The translations under genes and the position numbers were made by a program. Positions 1 through 11,057 of a stretch of DNA of 64,000 bases are shown one piece after another (positions within the stretch are counted from its first letter, which is position 1; each line of letters starts with the position of its first letter). This DNA is from Rhizoctonia solani (taxonomy: Eukaryota > Basidiomycota > Agaricomycetes > Cantharellales > Ceratobasidiaceae). The notes under the pieces were generated by a model. That model had not been told where the DNA came from, did no database searches, and saw nothing but the letters and a program-made list of their open reading frames with translations. Where the stretch lies: contig NC_057370.1 of assembly GCF_016906535.1 (NCBI RefSeq), positions 1,550,001 to 1,614,000 of the forward strand, given 5' to 3'.

Positions 1-652
1 CGACTGCCATGGCAGTTGATGTAAAACGGTGTATGGCCTTGAGCTTCAATCTAGCGGACGCTTCAGCAACGGCGAAAATACACTGTTCCCACAAGACTCA
101 CAATTTGCTAGCGGCCTTGGGTGTCTCGAAGTCTTTCCACGTCACCCGCGGTAAGCTTTGCCTCGTCATTTAACTTGAACAGGCAGAAGCCGAGAGAGGT
201 CTCATATAGAACGAGCATTTTGGGTGGTACGGGCAGTCGTCAGTCTGTGCGTACCGGAGTAGTAATTGGGGTATAAAGTTGGGTTTGCAATTAATTTTTA
301 GTCTCGAAGCGCCGCATTACCAAAGCATTAGTCGCTAGTTACGTTACACTTCTGTTACTGGCGATATGCTAATATCAGAGAACACACTTTTCTCGCTTTT
401 GAGACAGAGGCTCTAATTTTCTCTTCTCTATACTCAATTTCGACCGTTTATGGTAAGTTTTGTGCTTCTGTTTTTCTCTTTGGCACTTTAAAGGCGGAAG
501 GAGACATCAGAATTTGATTAAAAACTCTCGTCTCTTTTAGCTCTTTTCCCTCTCTAAAGACAAGGGGGCCACCTTCCTCCTGATGAAGGAGTTATTACAT
601 GATACTGTACTATGATATGAAATGGCGCAGTCACACCGTGAAATCAATCCAA
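1..652. other. No gene recognised
   Basis: I see no supported coding region or RNA gene here. Part of it is probably the 3' flank of the minus-strand gene ending at 653. The rest is AT-rich with pyrimidine-rich stretches around 410-560. Confidence 0.4.
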
Positions 653-1602
653 CTACTCCGTATCTTCGGATTCACTCAGGCTTTCGAGTAGTATGCGTAA
701 AATCTTTTGCTGTCGTTGTAACGCAGCGGGATCAGACGTCACGAACATGCAAGGTACACCCAAAGTTTCAAGCTGTGTTTGTTGTTTTATACGTTGGGCG
801 TCCCACGAGACAAGACTTGATTTGTATGAAACCTTTTCAAATCTTCCGCGAGCTGTGAACCAGATCCTAACCGACTGTAAGGCTTGCTTCGGAGACAGAA
901 TGATAACAAGTTTACTCACTCGAATGTCCTTGTCACTCAGCGAAACACCAACGATACTGGCTCTTTCAACCAGGCACTTTAGTCGGCAACGGTCGGAGAT
1001 GTAGAGTGCCACGTACTTGTTCTTAGCAAATGTAACTCTTTGTTCATGCTTCCTCATCACATCCTGCTGTGATGCATACAAACTCTGCTCAAGCTGATTT
1101 TGGACCTCCTGACAATACACGATGTATCAAATTACGTGGTTGGACTGTTGGATAAGACTTACCTTTTTCAGTTTGTCTCTGACTTCAACCCTCTGTGTAA
1201 GTTTGGATATATGAGGTAGCGCTTGTTGTACATTCATGAACTTCAAATCAAGTGTTGGTGGGCCCTCCGAGGCAGAAGTCGGAAGTTGTCAATGCTCTCG
1301 TTAGTCCATAGGGGTTGGCTACCCGAAGACGCTCCAGGATTAAGTCGAGATAAAGGTCAAATACGGTAGACCCGGGTACTGGTGGAGAGACACGAGCTTG
1401 AGCTGGAACAGACACCTCGTCTGTGGGCAAACTCGGCGTTTGGCTTGAGCTTGAAGGGTTGTTGGAAGTTACGACACTCTGAAATGCCGTCGAATTCTGA
1501 AGCTGGGCCAATAGCTCATTGATACGAGCCGGGTCCTTTCATGGAGGACAGGTAAGATATTCGGGGTCTCGCTAGACACGGTATTGGCCTCACATAGTCC
1601 AT
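653..1602 (-). CDS. Small coiled-coil protein of unknown function
   Basis: The chosen start is an ATG at 1602 giving MDY, followed by a GTGAGG...AAAG intron and an exon beginning DPARINELLAQLQ. Next come a Ser/Pro-rich stretch, a helical segment (QALPHISKLTQRVEVRDKLK, encoded around 1183-1245), a GTAAGT intron, and a charged coiled coil (QLEQSLYASQQDVMRKHEQR). The last exon carries WDAQRIKQQTQLETLGVPCM and ends in an acidic tail at 653. The last block has the look of a conserved domain that I have met in unnamed basidiomycete proteins, but I cannot give it a function. Introns in the middle are partly unresolved, and the segment around 920-1010 is probably an intron. Expected size is under 200 residues. 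Confidence 0.55.
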
Positions 1603-1857
1603 CCTCGGAGCAAGTGCCGTAGCAGTGGTCGATAGGTTCAGGTTTGTGCGCAGGCGCTAATCATATTTAATCAAACTAGTAGCAATGTAGTAATCTATCC
1701 CAGAAACATAAACATGTGTCGAGTTCCAAATAAAACAATCAACCACCCAATTACGGTATACAAGTATGCATCGTTCAAAGGTTACATACGAAGAGGGATA
1801 AAGAGAAAAGAAAATCTCACAATAGCATATCATCGAAATTCATATACAAGATATCGT

Positions 1858-4800
1858 TTAAGCATTATATTGTCGTCCTTCCAGGGGAGCGTGAACCGGA
1901 GCAGGCGACTCCGAATACTGGTGAGCTTGACTTCGAACTTCGGACCGGCGCAACCCACTGAGCCGCTTTGGCATCCAATGGGTCGCCCTGGCCGAATCGC
2001 CTGGTGCACGCTTGAACTCAACTCCTCCAATCTCAAATACTGTCCACCTGCTATCGTCAGATCCAGGTTCCGGGACCAGCACGGGGTGGCCCCGTTCGTC
2101 CTGTTCAATGCGGTACTTGGGTACTCGTTTCTTCTCTCCGCTGGGCTGCACCTCAGGTTCAGGCACATGCGGTACAACCGGTTTCGGCGGAAGGACTGGA
2201 GGAGTCGGCATACTGTCGTCCTTTGGTGTCTGAGCTGGACGTTACACCAGGGCCATGGTGTTTAGTTTCAGGTGAAGTCCTCTGCTTCTTCTGGGATACC
2301 ATGGGGACTTGAGCGCCAACCCAGGCTTCTTGCCCGATTTTCGGTCCCCGAGATTCCCTTTCTGGAGGAACAGGGAGCGTAGGATTCCGAGCCATTTGTT
2401 CGCGAGGGTACCATGCAGGTAGTTCCTTAGAAGGATCTGGGCGTGGGCGGGTCGTATGCGAACTTCCAGTATCCACGGGGGTAATTGGGGTGGAGTGGCT
2501 GAAGTCGGATAATCTGTAGGCTGTCCATGCCGATCGTAATAGCGAGGATCCTCTTCATGTGTGAAATGATAGGAGTGGGGGTCGTGAGAACGCGAAGAGG
2601 TGCGATTTCGCAACCATGGCATTGATGAAATACTTAGTACTGAGGCCGCAAGCTTCTCTCGCTTTGTCAAGGGCTCACGTTTACGAACGACATTTCTGAA
2701 CCGGTCTGACGATTCTGCTGCCGCATCTGGTGCTCCGACTCGGATAATCCAGCAATATGTCGAGGCATAGGACGATTGCTGAGCATGGAACCAGTCGGAG
2801 GCCTTTCCGATACTCGATATTCACGGATCGTGCAGGGGAATAAGGTCCTGGGCCAGGATCCCGGTCTATAAGAGAAGTAGGACCGGAAGGATCGTTGACC
2901 ATGACTCCTGGACTCGTCAATGTAGGAGTTGCCGCCTAGGAAGTACATATGTGGTGTATCTGGAACAGGAGAGCGAACCTCTGGACCACGATACGGATGT
3001 GAATTCATGTGCGAGCGATACCTAGGATCATCGTAGCCGTGCGATTCGCCCGGGAGGGTGTCGACTGGATTGATTTGAATATGGTCTTCCAGATGGGTGT
3101 ATGAGCTCGAGGAGTTTGGATCGGAGGAGTCTGGTGGAGATCCGGGGTGGTAAACGATGGGCGATGGTGTTCGAATCGGAAGCTGGGTGACCTAGGACGA
3201 GGCTCAGGAGGCTCAGAGGGCTCAGAGGGAAGCTGTCGCTCGATCTTTAGAGGAAGAACCCGCGGGGAAGGTGCGGGCGCAGGTACGGGGATAGGCATAG
3301 AAATCGCTGGTGGGGAGTAGCTATCCATGGTGGAGGAGTAGATATGAGTGGCGGAGGGGTGTTTCTGCGAGGGGCGACATGCGAATAAGAGGCGGAGGAC
3401 CAGAAGCAAGTGCTGGAGATGCGGAAACAACCGGTGGACGCGGTGAATCTGGTGTTGGCGTGGCTGTGGCCCGTGCTGGTGCAGGTGAAGGTATACGGGG
3501 CCCGTGCACTATGTGAATGTGTACCGAGGTTCGCTCGGTAACGGGCTCTGAGACCGGAGTTCGCTAGTGTGCCATCTCGGGAGTAGGTGGTATAGGTAAA
3601 GAGACCGAGGCACAGGTGCTACGGGAGCCGGAACAGGGGAGAGATCGGGTTCCGGAGGCCACTGCTGGGGTACGACCAAGTGCCGATTTAGGGGCAGGCT
3701 GATGATGCGGAGGAGACAAGGTGTCGCCATGCCCGGTAACTCCTGATCGTATTCCTGAGGATCTGTAGTAAAGATAGGTGGGTCATCCATGATTGGCGCT
3801 TCATCAGCATACTGGTTCCCATTGCTGGGCGGGGACGCAAGCAGTGTTTGAGAAGGCCTACGTGGCGCGCCTGCACGAGACCTCCGCCACCCATCGTACT
3901 TTGTATCGGGTACACTTGCTTTTACTTGGTGTGTCGACTGAGAAGACATCTTCCTCGTAGGGCTTCCAGGTCGCGTATTTCCAGACTGTGCAGTATGAAA
4001 CGTTGTTGTACTTATGGTACGTTTATGTTCACCTTGAGATTTGGGGTCGTTACTCACAGGCTCCAGATGTTGAGGTTCAATAGGCGAGTTTGAGTGCACA
4101 GAATGAAATTCTTCCACTTGGCCCATGGCAGAGCAATCTTAGTTGGGCCGGTATGAGCGTGTGGTTTCTTCTGGCTGGTCTTGCTTGGGTTCCTGAGGGA
4201 AGATGCGGTTACCCTGAGCATCACGGTGAATCTCTGGGCCTTCTCCCCAAGGATCCGACTCTATAGACCCAGTGAGCAGCGATGCCGTCCCAGAAAAATT
4301 AGGATACAACCATAACCAACATGCGTGTCTGGTTCAACACGCTCACGATGTTTAGAAGACTCCTTTTTCCGACTTCGTCCTAATTAAGCTAGTGGATCGA
4401 ATGAGTGCCGAAGGGGTGGAAACCAACTTTGGGCGAGTTGGACTGGAAGACACCTGGGCGGGCGGGCCGTCATCACTTTCAATTGGAACTGGCCTCCCGG
4501 TCAACGACAAAAGTCTCTTGAATCGCCTTGGCCCTTCGCTAGGACCTCCATGAGCATTGTAAGATCCGTCGAAATTACGCAAAACTAAATGATCGCCCGA
4601 GTCATCCCGGTGGCGACGATGACGGTCCTGCTGCATGCCGGGCTGACTACCGTTGCATCCGTACTTTGGCTGGTCTCCATCCTATGTGAAGGTGGCTTTC
4701 ATGGATCTCAATTAGGCGTGGTTTGTCTGGCTCCGTTATAGGCACTGTACGCGCGTTCTCGTGATACACGCCTGGGGTATGAAGGTCGGGGAGTGGGAAT

Positions 4801-5955
4801 CGCATCATATGGCGGACGTGGTGGTGACTGGATCCCGCCTTCGGTTGTATCCCAACCAAGGTCCATCTTCTGGGAGTCGATACGGGGAAGTTGGTCAGGA
4901 AGGCCACCGGTGCGGGAGTGCTATATTGATCTGTTGCACGAATTGACGAGTGCGGAGAAGGCTTGCGCCACGCTTGGGAGAGGGAGATCGCCTTCCACTA
5001 GGAGAAGGTGAACGTGACAAGTCTGTACGTTCCCGAGCTGGACGAGCTGCCCCCACCCGTGCCTTTTGGAAGGACGATCTAAGGCGAGTGGTCAGGCTTG
5101 GACGCCCTCGAGATTTCATGCTGTCACTGGCGTAAATTGGTGTAGCGTTATGTATCTCCAAACGAATACTGGAATGGGCTGACTCGTCGCTATTCTCGTA
5201 AAATTCGCTTCCCTGAGGCGGCGTATCTGCAGAAGCCCCTCGATGATGCCTGTGGAAGCTACCTTGCCGACCTGGCTGCCCGTTTCCACCCCCAAACCAA
5301 GGGAAGCCTTCACCTGAGCGGTATGCAGTGGGTGGTGATGTAGTATTATTCACAGATCGGGAGTGCTCTTCGGAATGGGATCTTTGGTGAGAAGAGTCCT
5401 GTCGCTCTTGCCAACCCCTACGAATTTTTTCAGCAGAAGTAAAACTATCTCCCTCGCCCCCGTGTTGGTCGGTCTAATGGTTTCAGCGAGATGTGAGTCC
5501 TCCCGCTCTCCGTGATGGTCGTTATAACGATCGTGGTGGTGAGCTGAGCGCCCAGCGTGTGGCACTACGACCTCCTTGGTCAGTTCCGCCAACTGAACAA
5601 AAACATCAAAATCGTTTTGACACATGACATCATTAAACCACGTACCCTTGGTTAATCCTACCCCCGATATTAAGAGGGGACCTGTATTCTGTGTAGGTAG
5701 ATCCTGTACCATTTGGCGTAAAGTGTTGGCAAAGGGAAGCTGAGGTTGATTCGTCTGTCCTAACTTGAGCGGGTTCAGTTTGAATCTGCGCTGGGGAACG
5801 GAGGTAATGGCTTCGTCCCGCTCCACAGAAAGAGCTTGGATGTGGTAAGTAGGAGCAGCAGCAAAACCACAGATACACACTTGTCCTACGCCCCCTGTGA
5901 GCGAGCGAAAGCGAATACCGCCTCGAGGCACAAGGTTATCGTAATTGATCGCCAC
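1858..5955 (-). CDS. Large intrinsically disordered protein, exon structure unresolved
   Basis: Coding-like minus-strand sequence runs across this span in frames that switch repeatedly. The composition is strongly biased: Pro/Ser/Arg/His-rich blocks, SPSPSGRRSPSPKR near 4970-5010, PxxP stretches such as PPVLPPKPVVP near 2180-2200, and SH3-ligand-like motifs. The C-terminal part, ending at 1858, is the most ordered: KYRIEQDERGHPVLVPEPG and RWTVFEIGGVEFKRAP. No catalytic or named domain is visible. I see no ATG that clearly opens the gene. The upstream limit is given where an open frame begins, and a real first exon may lie up to 6092. The frame switches fit the one-base deletions seen in recognisable genes nearby plus several introns. 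It could be two genes. Likely roles (adaptor or scaffold) are only a guess from the PxxP content. Confidence 0.4.
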
Positions 5956-6099
5956 ACTATTTTCTCTACACGTGCCCAGCTTTGTTGTTTCTCAGTCTGG
6001 CTCGCACGGCTAAGCGCCTTTGCCTCGGTTAGGTAACCTCTCAGGCACGATGCTTGTATTACATCATATATCACGATAACTATGAAATACATCGAAATA

Positions 6100-6175
6100 A
6101 GGTGGACGTCAGCGATCGCCCACTACCTGGCCCGCGGATGTACGCTTTAATTGGCGCTGAAGCGAAAATTCGCCA
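6100..6175 (+). repeat. Left terminal inverted repeat
   Basis: Outer end of the transposon. It holds the palindromic octamer GCGATCGC and is matched in reverse complement at 6805-6875. The inner boundary is approximate because similarity fades after about 70 bp. Confidence 0.85.
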
Positions 6176-6804
6176 TATATGCGCACTTTCTCGCCAACAA
6201 GAGCAAATTTGAACAAAAAACGTAAAGTTGTGTGGATAACAAATGGGAGTACGAGACTATTCTTCAAGCTTCAGTATGTGCTATACGTGGTGTGCATCGA
6301 AAATACACCCAGGTTGGTGGATTATGTGTTGCAAGAAACCTGTGGTTCTTGTTCGCAAGCACTTGTAATTCGGCCTCAACAGATTAATCAGGTCAGCAAG
6401 AAGTTCTGGGGTCCTTTTCTGTATATTTGGAAACTAATACAATTCGTCCAAGTAAAAAAATCTATAAAAAGGGAGAAAAGTGATTATGCAAGGATATATA
6501 CTTGAACACAGCAACGTATATCATAGTTGAGATACTGAGTGATAACTCAAACTCTGAGCACACGATCCATTTATGAGTGAATGACGGGGACCCGGAGCCT
6601 GTAGATCAGCTGAGAAATCGATCTCGAGCAACAGCGTCACTGACGTATCACGTGCAGGCCGCCAAGGATGCCCGTATTTGAATGCAGCGTCGTAAAAATT
6701 AGGACTATGAGATTTGGACCACGTATACACCTATACATATTTTGCACAACTTTACACGTTTTTGTGCGAATTCATCCTAGTTGACGAGAACCTCGGATTC
6801 ATTG

Positions 6805-6875
6805 TGATTTTTGCCTCAGCGCTAAGTAAAAGCGTGCATCCGCGGGCTAGGTAGTGGGCGATCGCTGACGCACCT
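6805..6875 (-). repeat. Right terminal inverted repeat
   Basis: Reverse-complement partner of 6100-6175. It lacks two bases (GA) near the tip relative to the left copy and has a few transitions, which suggests an insertion that is not extremely recent. Confidence 0.85.
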
Positions 6876-6895
6876 TAGTTATGCTGGCGGACTCT

Positions 6896-8262
6896 TCACG
6901 AGTAGTTCCTCCACTCAGCCATTGTCTGAATGACGGTAAGCTCTAAATCATGACGAGTATTGGGCACGCCACTCGTGACCTCATGCCATACGGACACAGC
7001 TTCGGTACCTCACTCGTCCGACTAAAGCCAGCAACTGTCGGAATATCCGCCATCACCCGGAATTTCGCCTGAAAGCGTATCCCGCTGCAAGATTAGGGAG
7101 TCCCCCAGGCCAATTTTCAGTCAACTTCAGGAGTCGATTGTCCTCAAGGACACCATTTCGGGAGGGGCGGGGTGCCATGCTGGCATACGATCGGTCAGAT
7201 AACCCATATTGAACGGAGAAGCGGTGAGCAGCTGCTTGACCCTGTTTTGAGAGCAAAGGAGCAAACGCTTCAAAGGAGTGGTTTTGCAGGTTGTGGTGTG
7301 AATAAGATAGAATGATATCTGCAGGGTGCCTTTGGCAGCGACCAAGCGCGCAAGCCGGAGCAGGACGGGTAGCGGATAGCCTATTAGGCTATGCGTAAGC
7401 AAGGTGGATATATGCATTGGTTTTGCTCACCTGTGAAGCCAATTTGGCGGATTATCCCCTCCTCTTTTCTTCTTGAGTTCATCGAATGCATCGACAATCT
7501 TCTGGTCACCATCTCCATGTACTCGACCTTCATCTCCTCCATTGATACCCCATGCAGCCATGAGAGCCTGATCTTCAAGGATTTTGGTGGGATCGCTGTG
7601 GGGTCGGCTGGCCATACCGGTGAACACACATATTCGACGTCATGGAGGAATACAACATCTAGATAGCTTGTACCGAGCCTTTCAAGACTTCGCGGACGCT
7701 CTTTCGGATCGTGTTCGGGAGTAATCGAAGTCTTCGGAACAATACCGTATCGTCCGCATTTAGTCGCCTGAAAGGGGCACGGGTACTGGTGGTTAGACGA
7801 CTGTTTCATCCACTCATATCCACTCACGATCTTGTACGATTCACGAGAAACTCGTCCGCGACCGCTTTTAGGATGGATCCTAAGACAATTTCTGAGGTCC
7901 CGTAGTATGCCGATGTGTCAAAGGCACGAATACCATACCTAGGTAGCAATAAGTAGGCTGATGGGCTGATGTATTGTACAGCTTACCGCAGAGCGAGGCG
8001 GACAGTACGAAGCGGTTCAGGGCTGTCGAGGACCTCTTCACTATTATAGATACCTGCTCCAAGCGTTCCAGCCCCAAAAATAATCGATGGCCATTGTTCG
8101 TGCCCTATGCTAGTCTGCTTTGGACAGAATCAGTGGCCCTCTGGGAAGCTACTAGTATGCGTGTGAGACTTACCACCAGTTGCCCTCTGGGATTGTCCTC
8201 ATTGTTTCCGGAATATGTGAGGGTACATCGTAGGTTGGTTGGGGGTCTGTCAGCTTGCGCAT
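6896..8262 (-). CDS. ARA2: D-arabinose 1-dehydrogenase-like aldo/keto reductase
   Basis: Aldo/keto reductase of the ARA2 / L-galactose dehydrogenase branch, which oxidises D-arabinose with NAD+ on the route to erythroascorbate in fungi. Starting at the ATG at 8262, I read MRKLTDPQPTYDVP, then IIFGAGTLGAGIYNSEE, FDTSAYYGTSEIVLG (the active-site Asp/Tyr region), the diagnostic YLDVVFLHDVEYV near 7640-7670, LTASPFNMGYLTDR near 7200, GGLPNLAAGYAFRR near 7080, and a tail ending WRNYS at 6896. The family block around 7683-7741 reads correctly (DFDYSP...IRKSVRESLERL) only if three single bases are added, and another is needed at about 7240-7242. All are in short base runs, so I take them as sequence errors. 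The substrate is assigned by family only. The transposon lies about 20 bp past the stop codon. Confidence 0.75.
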
Positions 8263-8650
8263 CGGGGTACAGCAGCAGCTATGGTGATGGAGGAGAACGA
8301 TTCCATTATTAGGTACGACCGCAACGGCTTCGGTCGGATATTCCTAATTAGTTATTGGCCCGAACCCCATTTGTGATATACACAGAAAAACAACGCTCCA
8401 TTTAACAGAATTGAAGAGTACAACGATAGACACAGACATGCTGTTTACATCTTGTAGTGAAAAACAAAGAGACACGCAATCAGACATTTCAAGAAGCCCC
8501 TGCTTCCAACACAAGCTTCATTAACATTCAAACACGGTTATTAGTTAGGTTGGTCGAGGACTAGAAGATGCTAGATAGCAAGACACGATGATTGTAAAGT
8601 AAGGGAGGTCGATCCAAGTGTCAGCAATTCAGCCTGATCAAAAACGGCAT
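8263..8650. other. Intergenic: promoter of ARA2-like gene and 3' flank of next gene
   Basis: Both neighbours are on minus. The right gene ends at 8651 and the ARA2-like gene starts at 8262. The stretch is AT-rich with no coding signal that I can support. Confidence 0.5.
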
Positions 8651-10724
8651 CTAGTGGAGAGGAACAGCACGGATGCGAATTGAAGCAGCACGTTGGCGTC
8701 TACGAGCACGGCGGCGGCGGGCCTTCTCCTTACGACGAGCCTTGCGCTCGGCCCTCTTGGCAGCCCGCTGCTCGCGGCGAGCAGACGAGAAGTAGCGATC
8801 ATCCCGCTGTCAGAGCTTCAGAGCTTGAGCTGCTGCTAGATGTGGACTCGCTCTCAGATTCTTCATATGAACGGAGTGCCGATGGGAAATTCGTGGCTGG
8901 GCCAGAGCGACGAGAATTGCCCTTGTAAATGCTGATATCAACGCCACGAGGCAAGAGAATGTGGTGTTCCACTGCGTGATAAGATCCACCAAGGATCAAG
9001 CGCGCCGCTTCGGGATGATTGCAGTGCCTGAGAGTCAAGGAGATAAGACCCTGATGCAGATAATTAGATATCTAAACTCGTCTACATCTTCTTGGTGCTC
9101 ACCTGCATACAGCGGTCCCATTCCTCGGCCATGACGTCATGCGGAACCAGAGCGGCCGGAAGCGGCGGGGGTTGAGGCTGCATGAGTTCCCTAAGATCCT
9201 CAACAAGGAAGAATTTCGAATGCGGTAAACGGTTGGCTCTGTTAAGCTCACGTCCAGAGACAGAATACAAAGAATTGGGCGCCTGCAGCGGGCTGCGGGC
9301 CAGCGCGTAGCTGTCAGAAGCTGGCGGTAGGTTGGAAGCTGTGGAATAGGGCGTCCGCGTCTCATTACCATAGGGCGGATAGGCGTCGCAGAAACAGGAT
9401 CGCGTGCCTCCTCCACATAAGATACCCCATATCCACCAGGTAGGTGGGTCGGCCCCATAGAAGGAGATGCGTGGCGGCTACGGGCGTAATGTCCTGGACG
9501 AGGAGATGGGCCACCGTGGGGAACGTCATCGTAATGATTCGGATGGAAGGCAGAGTGCGGGCGGACGGGGGAACCTGGCATCGAACGAGCACCACACCAT
9601 ATCCGCCCGGAACGGGGGCATTATATCCTCCACTAGGAGCACCATTTCCAGCGGGAGGGTAGAATGACTGGCGCGATAAACCAAAGTCTCCACTATACTT
9701 TCGCTCGCGACCTACTTCGCTTATGCTTCCCTTGCGATGCGAGCACCTGCGGCAGAAGGGGCTAGCCGCCTCCTCCGCTCATGCGACGCTCACGGCGGCT
9801 ATTGAAAGACATATCGAGACTTTCTAGCTTACGGCTGAGGTCGTCTCGCGAAGCATGGCACCTCCGCTCATACGACGAGCGCGTTCAAAGCCAAGTGAAG
9901 CGCCTGTACTCGTTCGGCGCTGACGCTCACCGCCACGACCGCCAGTAATATCATATGGATCTTGGGGATCACGTTCCCAGCGATCACGGTCACGATCACG
10001 GTCGCGGTCACGGTTCTTAGAGCGTTCTTTTTTTCCTTGCGAGCACGCTTATCGGAAGCGCGCCGCTCCTTCTATGAGGAGACTAGCACTGTAATAAACA
10101 TTCGCACCATTTTTTGACTAACTTTCGTATTCACGCTGAGACATCCCAGGCTTCATAACAGGATAGTCGTCTCCAGGAGATGGTGGGTACCCGTATCCAG
10201 TGGCTGCGGTTCCAGGGGGAGGGAATGCATTAGGAGGAATTCCACCAGGGGGGATCCACAGGAGGCATGCTAATCGGAGGCATCATACCAACAGCTTGTG
10301 GAAGCTGGGCCGCGTTGGAGGCAGTAATAGAGCCGGACGGAATGCCTGCAGCAGATGCTTGACTAGAATTGCTGTAACCCATTTGATACCGCGAGTTGGA
10401 CCGGAGGGTGTCTGATAAATGGTTTCTATCCAAAAATATCAGCGATCGAGTTCGCGCAGTAGGTGTGCATATACCTTGGGCGATGACGGGTGTATAAGTT
10501 GCGATCCCATCGGGACCTTCCGACTTGGTATGCGATCGTTCCCGGCTGAGCGTTAGCGTATGGATCAGTCGCTGCAGTCGTCGCTGGCATCGACGGAGGC
10601 ATCATGCCTGAAGGCTGCATCATCCCCATCTGGCCGCCATACTGGACTGGAGCATTGGGGTTCGCGTATTGAGGCGGCCGCCCCCTGCACCAGGGAACGG
10701 AATACCGTGGCTAGGGTAAGACAT
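8651..10724 (-). CDS. Pro/Gly-rich protein with RD repeat and very basic tail, function unknown
   Basis: The start is an ATG at 10724 (MSYPSHGIPFPGAGG). Following the reading minus-ward: a Met/Pro/Gln-rich N-terminus (GMMQPSGMMPPSMP), PGTIAYQ, a run of alternating Arg-Asp near 9990-10020, two RRMSGG motifs near 9780 and 9870, a Pro/Gly/His-rich linker, then a more ordered C-terminal block (SKFFLVEDLREL, EEWDRCMQ, NHPEAARLILGGSYHAVEHH, VDISIYKGNSRRSG), a Ser/Glu tract, and a strongly basic tail (REQRAAKRAERKARRKEKAR) ending VPLH at 8651. A nucleic-acid partner is plausible from the basic and RD tracts, but that is inference. Frame breaks occur at a C run (10681-10685) and near 8810. I do not recognise the family. 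Confidence 0.55.
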
Positions 10725-11057
10725 CTAGAGGGCTGGTCGTCGTCGTTGAGGAGAATGAGGTAGGGTGAAGGGCGGCTTACTTATTCAAAACCGGAGGACA
10801 GAAAGAAGGGAGACACTGCCACATTAGGCGACTCATCTTGTGATGTTGATGACCCAACCACGATTGTCTATCACATCTGCTTAGTCTCACTTTTATTCCT
10901 ATATAGCTTCTTTTCATGTCAAATCGACGTAACTCGGCACTTTTAAGCTAATTGTTACATCGCGTCGATACAAAGGATACGAATGGCTGATTTAGTATAC
11001 GCATGCAATGCGCATTGACATCTGACATAACAAAGGCTAACCGGCGCCACAGCCGAA
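10725..11057. other. Intergenic spacer
   Basis: Upstream region of the minus-strand gene starting at 10724 and 3' flank of eIF2B-delta, which ends at 11058. No coding or RNA signal recognised. Confidence 0.45.

Larger units (their letters stand above)
6100..6875. mobile_element. Non-autonomous TIR DNA transposon (MITE-like), TA target duplication
   Basis: The two ends are inverted copies of each other over about 70-75 bp. Read inward, both begin AGGTG, then CGTCAGCGATCGCCCACTAC, then CCGCGGATG and ACGCTTT, with only scattered mismatches and a 2-bp indel. A TA dinucleotide flanks each end (6098-6099 and 6876-6877), which is the target duplication expected of Tc1/mariner-type and some other TA-targeting elements. 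The 776-bp interior has only short open frames, none resembling a transposase, so it must be mobilised in trans if at all. It sits between the stop codon of the ARA2-like gene (6896) and the upstream end of the disordered-protein gene. Superfamily assignment is inference from the TA duplication alone. Confidence 0.85.

Noticed and set aside
6179..6505. 108-codon open frame inside the transposon
   Set aside because: Lys/Val-rich, with no DDE-type signature or resemblance to a transposase; too short, and probably chance in AT-rich interior sequence.
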